In this document: positions 17,834 to 23,618 of the stretch, piece by piece
Layout: each line of letters begins with the position of its first letter
How positions within the stretch are numbered: position 1 is the stretch's first letter
NCBI GenBank assembly: GCA_041905795.1
Contig: JAYRKL010000005.1
Span: forward strand, 1 to 64,000
Direction: 5' to 3'
DNA: 64,000 nt
Source: SHVO01 sp041905795
Lineage (GTDB): Bacteria > Pseudomonadota > Alphaproteobacteria > Rhodospirillales > Rhodospirillaceae
Notes under the pieces: generated by a model
What the model was told of the DNA's origin: nothing
The model's input: the letters and a program-made list of their open reading frames with translations, nothing else
The model's database searches: none
Program-made: the position numbers and the translations under genes

Positions 17834-19180
17834 ATGAAGCTTCGCCATCTCCTGCTCGCGGCCGTCTCGCTCGCCGCTTTCGATGCGCAGGCCGCCACTG
17901 CGCCCATCGCCACGCCCGAGGGCATCACCCTCGAGCCGCTGGGCAAGGACCAGGGGTACGACACCGGCAAGAAGACCGCCGCCACCCTGGGCCGCGACCA
18001 GATCGCGTTCGCCACCGCCAAGGGCCTGACGCTCTACACCTACGCCAAGGACCCCACAGGCCGGACCACCTGCGCCGCCGATTGCGCCAAGGAATGGATC
18101 CCGGCACTCGCTGACAAGGCCGCCAAGGCCTTCGGCGACTGGAGCAAGATCAAGCGCGCCGACGGCGCGCTGCAATGGGCCTATAAGGGCAAGGCGCTCT
18201 ATACCTTTATCAAGGACGTCGACCCGGGCTCGGTCGGCGGCAACAGCCCGATGCGCTTCGGCGGCGCGCGTATCGACGGCGCCGGCCGCACCGTCGGCGG
18301 CGGCATCCGCGGCAGTGCCGCGCGCACCGCCGCCAAGGACGTGCCGCTGCCGGAGGACTGGAAGCCGGCCATGGCCTACCCCATCGACATGCAGGTCCCG
18401 AGCGGCCTCGGCATCCGCGAAGTCCCCGACGCCGCCGCCTGGGTGCTGGTGAACTACAAGAACCAGACGCTCTACGCCTTCGACGGCACCACCGGGAAAG
18501 ATAAAGCGGCCGGCGCCGGCTGGGAGCCCGCCCCCGCGCCGCTGCTGGCCGAAGCCGCCGGCGACTTCGGAGTCACCGTGCGCGACGACGGCATCAAGCA
18601 GTGGACGTACAAAGGCAAGGGTCTTTACACCTACGCCGGCGACTTGATGATCGGCGACGCCAACGGCTCCGCCATCGACAGGAACTTCAGCCCCGCCGCC
18701 GTCGTGCGGTACTACATGCCGCCGGCGGCCAGCCTGGTGAGCACCCCCGGCCAGGGCCGCGTGCTCGCCACCGCCAAGGGCATGACCCTCTATCGCCGCG
18801 ACGGCTACATCTATCAGTCCGGCGGCGGCCATTCGCTTCGCCGCGGCACCCCCATCCGCCCGGCCGTCGGCCGCGATCTTGGCGCCAAGGCGGGCTGCGA
18901 GGCCGAATGCCTGAAGACCTGGCACCCGTTCCTGGCATCGGCAAAGGACCAGCCGCAAGGTTTCTGGAACATCGTCACCCGCGAGGACGGCGCCCGCCAG
19001 TGGACCTATCAGGGCTATTCGCTGTGGACCTTCGCCGGCGACAAGAAGCCCGGCGACATGAACGGCCACGACACCTACGACATGACCTTCAGCGAAGACC
19101 CCAAGGCCGCCGTGCGCCTGTCTGCCGGCACGCCCATGGACGGCGCCCCGGGCCTGGCCTGGCTGATCGCGATTCCGTAA
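17834..19180 (+). CDS. exported three-repeat protein, Lipoprotein_15 / Y-x4-D family
   Basis: From ATG 17834 the protein has 448 residues with a Sec signal (residues 1-20). It carries three copies of the PF03640-type secreted repeat, at about 60-135, 202-280 and 309-412. Each copy has a GLTLY-like strand and a W-x-Y-K/Q-G-x-x-L-Y/W-T motif. Copies 1 and 3 contain a C-x3-C pair (Cys80/Cys84 and Cys355/Cys359); copy 2 lacks it. Function is unestablished; redox or metal binding by the Cys pairs is inference. Last gene of the four-gene exported locus, followed 17 bp later by a strong terminator. Confidence 0.8.
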   Translation: MKLRHLLLAAVSLAAFDAQAATAPIATPEGITLEPLGKDQGYDTGKKTAATLGRDQIAFATAKGLTLYTYAKDPTGRTTCAADCAKEWIPALADKAAKAFGDWSKIKRADGALQWAYKGKALYTFIKDVDPGSVGGNSPMRFGGARIDGAGRTVGGGIRGSAARTAAKDVPLPEDWKPAMAYPIDMQVPSGLGIREVPDAAAWVLVNYKNQTLYAFDGTTGKDKAAGAGWEPAPAPLLAEAAGDFGVTVRDDGIKQWTYKGKGLYTYAGDLMIGDANGSAIDRNFSPAAVVRYYMPPAASLVSTPGQGRVLATAKGMTLYRRDGYIYQSGGGHSLRRGTPIRPAVGRDLGAKAGCEAECLKTWHPFLASAKDQPQGFWNIVTREDGARQWTYQGYSLWTFAGDKKPGDMNGHDTYDMTFSEDPKAAVRLSAGTPMDGAPGLAWLIAIP

Positions 19181-19197
19181 AGGTTACACTCTCCGAC

Positions 19198-19229
19198 AAA
19201 AGGCCGGCATAAAAGTACCGGCCTTTTTT
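19198..19229 (+). terminator. intrinsic terminator of the exported four-gene locus
   Basis: AAAGGCCGG (19199-19207) pairs with CCGGCCTTT (19218-19226) across ten bases, and the run of T continues after the stem. This is a textbook Rho-independent terminator and marks the 3' end of the 13709-19180 transcription unit. The A-rich left flank means it may work in both directions. Confidence 0.85.
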
Positions 19230-19238
19230 ATCCCCACT

Positions 19239-19369
19239 GTCATTGCCCGGTTTATCCGGGCAATCCATACTTCAACATATTCCGTGCCCGCGGCGGCATG
19301 GATTACCCGGGCGCGCCGGAGGCGCGTTAGACGATGGGCGGCCTTCCGCCGCCCGGCCGGGTAATGACA
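19239..19369. repeat. dispersed palindromic repeat, copy 1 (expanded right arm)
   Basis: Begins GTCATTGCCCGG and ends GGGTAATGAC. The left unit forms a small hairpin (TTGCCCGG/CCGGGCAA) followed by ATCCAT; the right unit begins ATGGATTACCCGG and closes with CCGGGTAATGAC. The two units are inverted relative to each other, as in a REP doublet. Unlike copies 2 and 3 (about 90 bp), this copy has some 40 extra GC-rich bases inside the right hairpin. It lies between a terminator and mscL. Confidence 0.85.
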
Positions 19370-19391
19370 TCCTAATATTGAGAGGGCGCCC

Positions 19392-19826
19392 ATGTTCAAG
19401 GAATTCCGCAACTTCGCCATGCGCGGCAATGTCATCGACCTCGCGGTCGGTGTGATCATCGGCGCCGCCTTCGGCAAGATCACCACGTCCCTGGTCAACG
19501 ACGTGATGATGCCGCCCCTGGGCCTTTTGCTGGGACGGGTGGATTTCACCGAATTGTTCGTGGCCTTGAACGGCCAGCACTACGACACCCTGACGGCGGC
19601 GCGCACCGCCGGCGCCCCGGTCATCGCCTTCGGCAGCTTCGTCAATACCGTGATCGAATTCCTGCTGGTGGCCTTCGCGGTATTCATCATGGTGCGCCAG
19701 ATCAACCGCCTGCGCGACCTCAACGCCGGGCCGCCGCCCGCGGCCACGGAAAAATCCTGCCCCCGCTGCCTGTCGGCGATTCCGATCCAGGCCACCAAGT
19801 GCAAGTTCTGCACCACCGATCTCTAG
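19392..19826 (+). CDS. mscL: large-conductance mechanosensitive channel with C-terminal zinc ribbon
   Basis: A 144-residue inner-membrane channel that opens under hypo-osmotic shock to release solutes. The N-terminus carries the MscL signature (KEFRNFAMRGNVIDLAVGV) and first pore helix; the second helix spans about residues 80-105 (FVNTVIEFLLVAFAVF). The cytoplasmic end is unusual relative to E. coli MscL: it finishes with C-x2-C-x10-C-x2-C (Cys123, 126, 137, 140), a zinc-ribbon pattern I recall from other alphaproteobacterial MscL proteins. GAGAGGG precedes the ATG. The gene is monocistronic, between a palindromic repeat and an amidase gene. Confidence 0.95.
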   Translation: MFKEFRNFAMRGNVIDLAVGVIIGAAFGKITTSLVNDVMMPPLGLLLGRVDFTELFVALNGQHYDTLTAARTAGAPVIAFGSFVNTVIEFLLVAFAVFIMVRQINRLRDLNAGPPPAATEKSCPRCLSAIPIQATKCKFCTTDL

Positions 19827-19860
19827 ACTCTAGTTCCGCTTCCTTACGGAAGGTATCCGC

Positions 19861-21042
19861 ATGACCAAGGGGAGCGCCTTCGTTCCGCACGATCTCAAGG
19901 CGCCGATCAAGGGCGCAGGCGGTCCGCTGGCCGGCCTCACCTGCGTGGTCAAGGATATGTACGACATCGCCGGCGAAACCTCCGGCGGCGGCAATCCGGC
20001 CTGGCTCGCGGACCATAAGCCGGCTGCCGCCAATGCCGACGCCGTGGCCAAGGTGCTCGCCGCGGGCGCCGACATCACCGGCAAGACCATCTGCGAGGAA
20101 TTCTTCTTCTCCATTCTCGGCATCAATCCCCACTACGGCACGCCGGTGAATCCGCGCACGCCCGACCGTATCCCCGGCGGCTCCTCCAGCGGCTCGGCGG
20201 TGGCGGTCGCCGGCGGCGCCGCCGATTTCGCGCTCGGCAGCGATACCGGCGGCTCGGTGCGGATCCCGGCCCAGGTCAACGGCATCTACGGCATCCGCCC
20301 CACCCATGGCCGCGTCAGCCTCAAGGGCGCCATGGGCATGGCCGGCACCTTCGACACCGCCGGCTGGTTCACCGCCAGCGCCGGCCTGTTGCGCAAGATC
20401 GGCCCGGTGCTGCTTGAGGGCGCCTCCGCCCCCGCGCCGGTCACCAAGGTCATCAAGGGCCAGGATCTCATGGCCCTGGCCGCGCCCGACGTGGCCGCGG
20501 CCTTCGCGCGCTTCGAGAAGCGCATCGCCGGGGCGCTCCCCGCCGCCGCCGACGTCACCATCGCGCCCGAGGGGTTCGACGGCTGGCGCGAAGCCTTCCG
20601 CGTCATCCAGGGCCGCGAGGTCTGGGAGATCTACGGCGCCTGGCTGGACAGCCATGGCAACGCCAATCCCGGCCCCGGCACCAGGGAACGCCTGGCTTAC
20701 GCCAAGACCGTCACCGCGGACGCCGCCGACGCCGCGCGCCGGCATATGAGCGCCATCCGCGGCCACATCCGCGGACTTATCCCCAAAGGTACGGTCTTGT
20801 TGATGCCCACGGCGCCGATGCTCGGCCCGCTGCTGACCTCAAGCCCGGCGGAGTTCGACGCCTATCGTACCAGGGTGATGAACTACACCTGCATCTCGGG
20901 CCACGGCGGATTGCCGCAAGTGACGATCCCGGCCGGAACCGCCGATGGGATCCCGGTCGGCGTATCGCTGGTGGGCTGGCCCGGCGCCGACGAGACACTC
21001 CTCGACCTCGCCGTCACCTTGAGCCCCTTCTGCGGAGATTGA
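19861..21042 (+). CDS. amidase-signature hydrolase (amidase 1)
   Basis: A 393-residue cytoplasmic amidase-signature enzyme that would hydrolyse a C-N amide bond. The Ser-cisSer-Lys triad is visible: Lys31 (VVKDMYD), the cis-Ser in GGSSSGS (about 107-112) and the nucleophile Ser132 in SDTGGSVR. It is shorter than most amidases (about 450-500), resembling small GatA-like or plant AMI1-like members; substrate unknown. The start lies 34 bp after mscL, and TTACGGAAGG precedes the ATG. The following alpha/beta hydrolase-fold gene starts 4 bp after the stop, so the two should be co-translated. Confidence 0.88.
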   Translation: MTKGSAFVPHDLKAPIKGAGGPLAGLTCVVKDMYDIAGETSGGGNPAWLADHKPAAANADAVAKVLAAGADITGKTICEEFFFSILGINPHYGTPVNPRTPDRIPGGSSSGSAVAVAGGAADFALGSDTGGSVRIPAQVNGIYGIRPTHGRVSLKGAMGMAGTFDTAGWFTASAGLLRKIGPVLLEGASAPAPVTKVIKGQDLMALAAPDVAAAFARFEKRIAGALPAAADVTIAPEGFDGWREAFRVIQGREVWEIYGAWLDSHGNANPGPGTRERLAYAKTVTADAADAARRHMSAIRGHIRGLIPKGTVLLMPTAPMLGPLLTSSPAEFDAYRTRVMNYTCISGHGGLPQVTIPAGTADGIPVGVSLVGWPGADETLLDLAVTLSPFCGD

Positions 21043-21046
21043 TGCC

Positions 21047-21742
21047 GTGGCTAAAAATATCGTCTTCATCCCGAGCCAGCTGCTCACCGCCGACCTGTGG
21101 GCGCCGCAGATCGCCTCCTTCAGGGGTAAAGCCGACTGCATGGTGGCCAACAACGCCGCTGCCGACACCATCGCCGGAATCGCTGACGGCGTGCTCGCCG
21201 CCGCGCCCAGGAGCTTTTCCCTGTGCGTCCACGGCATGGGCGGATTCGTGGCCTTCGAGATCATGCGCCGGCAGCCCGAGCGCGTGGAGAAACTGATCCT
21301 GATCTCCACCCTCGCCTCGGCCGACACGCCGGCGCAGACCGCGCGCCGCATGGGCTACCTGAAGCTGGTCGAGGCCGGCGAATTCGCCAAGGTGGTGGAA
21401 GAACGCATCCCCATGATGATCCCCACAGAGCGCAGGAGCGAACAGGCGCTGGTGTCCCTGGTGCGCAAGATGGCCTCCGACACCGGTCCCGATTCCTTCC
21501 TGCGCCAGCAGAAAGCCATCATGGCCCGCATCGACAGCCGCCCGAGCCTGGAGAACATCAAGGTCCCGACCTTGCTGATCTACGGCCGCCACGACGGCAT
21601 CTCGTCCCTGGATCACCAGCAGGAGATGCTCACCGGCATCAAGAATGCACGCCTGGAGATTGTCGAGGACTCGGGCCACCTCGTGCCCATCGAGCGGCCC
21701 GAGAAAGCCAGCGCGCTGATCGGCACCTGGGTGGGGATTTAA
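21047..21742 (+). CDS. alpha/beta hydrolase-fold protein lacking the serine nucleophile
   Basis: A 231-residue alpha/beta-hydrolase fold protein starting at GTG 21047. The acid (GRHDG, about residue 184) and base His (DSGHLVP, about 210) are present. The nucleophile elbow, usually G-x-S-x-G, reads VHGMGG: residue 63 is Gly (codon GGC, 21233-21235) where Ser is expected. One base change from AGC would explain it. The protein may be catalytically dead, act as a binding protein, or reflect a recent mutation. It follows amidase 1 by 4 bp, so it may process or bind the same compounds. Its 3' end overlaps the convergent zinc-ribbon gene by 4 bp. Confidence 0.8.
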   Translation: MAKNIVFIPSQLLTADLWAPQIASFRGKADCMVANNAAADTIAGIADGVLAAAPRSFSLCVHGMGGFVAFEIMRRQPERVEKLILISTLASADTPAQTARRMGYLKLVEAGEFAKVVEERIPMMIPTERRSEQALVSLVRKMASDTGPDSFLRQQKAIMARIDSRPSLENIKVPTLLIYGRHDGISSLDHQQEMLTGIKNARLEIVEDSGHLVPIERPEKASALIGTWVGI

Positions 21743-22377
21743 GGCACTTCGTTGGTGGTGTGCACACCGGCGTCGTGTTTGGCGGCGAGCGCGATCTCGT
21801 AGGCGCACAAGGCGTCGATGAACGGCTGGTCGGTCACGGACTTGCCGCGCTCGGCTTCGTGCACGGCTTCGTCCCACCGCCCCATGCGCCGGTGCAGGTC
21901 GGCGAGCAGCGCCTCGGCCGCGCCTTTTTGCCGGCCGTAGACCGTGCCGCGTTCACGGCCTTTGGCGAGATGCAGCGCCGCCATATGGCGCTGCGCGTTG
22001 GCGAGGCCCTGGTCCTTGGCGTCGTCCGCCACCCAGGCGGCGTGCAGATGGGCGAATCCGGCGTCGGCGGACAGGCCGGTCTTCTCGGCGACATAGGCCC
22101 AGGCGCGGAATTTGCGCACCAGGGGAAGCACGGTCTTGTCGCCGGTCACCGCCACATAGTCGGGTTGCGCCAGCACGTCGCCGGCGCCGGACGGCGGATT
22201 GGCCAGATCCGGGCACATGAGCTTGCAGTTCGGGCACTCCTGCACCCACTGCTCCATGGTGTGGCGCCGCGCCGGCGCCGGCCGCAGGTCGAGGTCCGGC
22301 GAACCGTTCGCCTCGGCCTGCACTTTCTCCGCCTGGTTGCTCCTGGTGCTGCAGTTGGCGCAGGTGACTTCGGCCAT
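21739..22377 (-). CDS. putative zinc-ribbon protein of unknown function
   Basis: From ATG 22377 the protein has 212 residues. Two C-x2-C pairs (Cys6/Cys9 and Cys48/Cys51) could bind one zinc in a ribbon; the C-terminal half (about 85-190) is helical and Ala-rich, with spacing loosely like TPR. No signal peptide or membrane segment. I do not recognise the family. The start overlaps the stop of the beta-lactamase-like gene in a TGATG arrangement, indicating translational coupling. An in-frame GTG one codon earlier (22380) is possible but less likely. The pairing of a cytoplasmic zinc-ribbon protein with an exported serine hydrolase is unexplained. Confidence 0.7.
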   Translation of the reverse strand: MAEVTCANCSTRSNQAEKVQAEANGSPDLDLRPAPARRHTMEQWVQECPNCKLMCPDLANPPSGAGDVLAQPDYVAVTGDKTVLPLVRKFRAWAYVAEKTGLSADAGFAHLHAAWVADDAKDQGLANAQRHMAALHLAKGRERGTVYGRQKGAAEALLADLHRRMGRWDEAVHEAERGKSVTDQPFIDALCAYEIALAAKHDAGVHTTNEVP

Positions 22378-23438
22378 CACGATGTTCCTTCGAAATATTC
22401 CAGCACCAGGCGCGCGACCTTGCCCACCATCTCGCTCACGGCGCCGGTGGGCCCGGCGATGTCGTTGTTATAGGACGCCATGACGATGGGACCGGACCTG
22501 GCGTAGACGATGCCGACATCGTTGGTGGTGGCGGTGGTGTCGCCGGTCTTATGGCCGACGGGCGGGCTGATATAGAGCTTGAGCGCGCTCGCCACCGCGG
22601 TGCCGCTGGACAGCGTGTTGCGCAGCATCTTGCGCATCTCGTCGGAACCGGCGGGGCCCGCGAGGGTGCCCTTCTCGATACCCTCCAGCAGGCGGCCCAT
22701 TTCCGCCGGCGTGGCGATGCCGAACCAGGTGGTCTCGTCCTTCTGCCGGTCGAGCAGTGCCTTATTGAGAGTGGCGCCGGCCGGATGCGCCTGGACCTCC
22801 TTCATGAGCGCCTGGCGCGCGGGCGGCAGCGCCGGGAAGCTCGGCAGGACGGTCAGGGCGCAGCACAGGGCGAACACGTCCTCGGGCCCGAGCTTGGCGT
22901 ATTTGGGATCGAGCGTGGCGTAGATGCCGCGGAAATACTCGAACGTGGTGAAGTTGGGCCGCAGGGCGGTGAAGCCGTTGGCCCGCAGGAATTCGACGAT
23001 CTTGGGCACGCCGCCGACCCGGGCCATCATCAGGTCGGTGGCGGTGTTGTCGCTGGTGATGACCATCTCCATCAACAGGTCGCGCACCGAGGGGTTGATC
23101 CCCGGCCCCTTGTAGCGGAACACGCCGGACCCGCCGCGCATGTCCTCGGGTTTCAGGACGATGCGATCCGAAAGATTGAGCTGCCCGGCCTCGGCCATGC
23201 GGTAGGCCAGCACCAGGGTCGCCAGCTTGATGGTGCTGGCGCTTTCGAAATGGTCATTGCCGCGCACCGATGCTTCCTCGCCGGTGGCGAGATTCTTGAC
23301 GTAGAACCCGGCGCGCGCCGGGAACCGCGCCAGCTCCGCTTCCATCAGCGCCGTCAGCCTGGATTTGGCCGGAGGCTCGGCCGCCAAGGCCGGCTGGAGC
23401 AACAAGGCAAGCGTAAGTCCGATGACGCCGAAACGCAT
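22377..23438 (-). CDS. class A beta-lactamase-like exported serine hydrolase
   Basis: A 353-residue protein with a Sec signal (residues 1-20). Three penicillin-interacting motifs are intact: S68-T-I-K71, S129-D-N131 and K297-T-G299. The class A omega-loop motif ExxLN with the deacylating Glu is not apparent. The stretch between SDN and the TPAEMGRLL helix (about 110 residues) is roughly twice the usual length. It may therefore be a slow or non-lactamase serine hydrolase acting on peptidoglycan-like or ester substrates; resistance to antibiotics should not be assumed. CCAGGAGGA precedes the ATG. It diverges from the M16 protease across 180 bp. Confidence 0.82.
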   Translation of the reverse strand: MRFGVIGLTLALLLQPALAAEPPAKSRLTALMEAELARFPARAGFYVKNLATGEEASVRGNDHFESASTIKLATLVLAYRMAEAGQLNLSDRIVLKPEDMRGGSGVFRYKGPGINPSVRDLLMEMVITSDNTATDLMMARVGGVPKIVEFLRANGFTALRPNFTTFEYFRGIYATLDPKYAKLGPEDVFALCCALTVLPSFPALPPARQALMKEVQAHPAGATLNKALLDRQKDETTWFGIATPAEMGRLLEGIEKGTLAGPAGSDEMRKMLRNTLSSGTAVASALKLYISPPVGHKTGDTTATTNDVGIVYARSGPIVMASYNNDIAGPTGAVSEMVGKVARLVLEYFEGTS

Positions 23439-23520
23439 GGGATCCTCCTGGCCGAAGCCTGACGCGCGGGGCCCTGAAAATAGCCGGTTACAATGGGTTA
23501 CGCGAGTCGCTTACTTCTTT

Positions 23521-23544
23521 GCAAACCACGTTTCCGTGGTTTGC
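23521..23544. promoter_or_regulatory. perfect 10-bp inverted repeat in divergent region
   Basis: GCAAACCACG (23521-23530) and CGTGGTTTGC (23535-23544) flank TTTC. It lies about 75 bp before the M16 protease ATG and about 80 bp before the beta-lactamase-like ATG on the other strand. It could be an operator serving one or both genes or a leader hairpin; no T run follows, so it is not an intrinsic terminator. Confidence 0.5.
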
Positions 23545-23618
23545 GGAAGAATGGGCTGTGGCATCATCTTTGCCGCCGATACCGATCTTGGGCATCTCCC
23601 TTCTCCGAAAGGCTTTTC

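Noticed and set aside
19239..19455. Short frames over the palindromic repeats (for example starting MPGLSGQS)
   Set aside because: They are translations of the repeat itself, seen at the other copies as well, with no independent evidence of coding.
22377..23438. Calling this gene an antibiotic-resistance beta-lactamase
   Set aside because: The omega-loop Glu motif is not visible and the loop length is unusual, so resistance is not supported.
23493..23618. Longer start for the M16 protease
   Set aside because: The extension runs through the palindromic intergenic hairpin and would hide the Sec signal.
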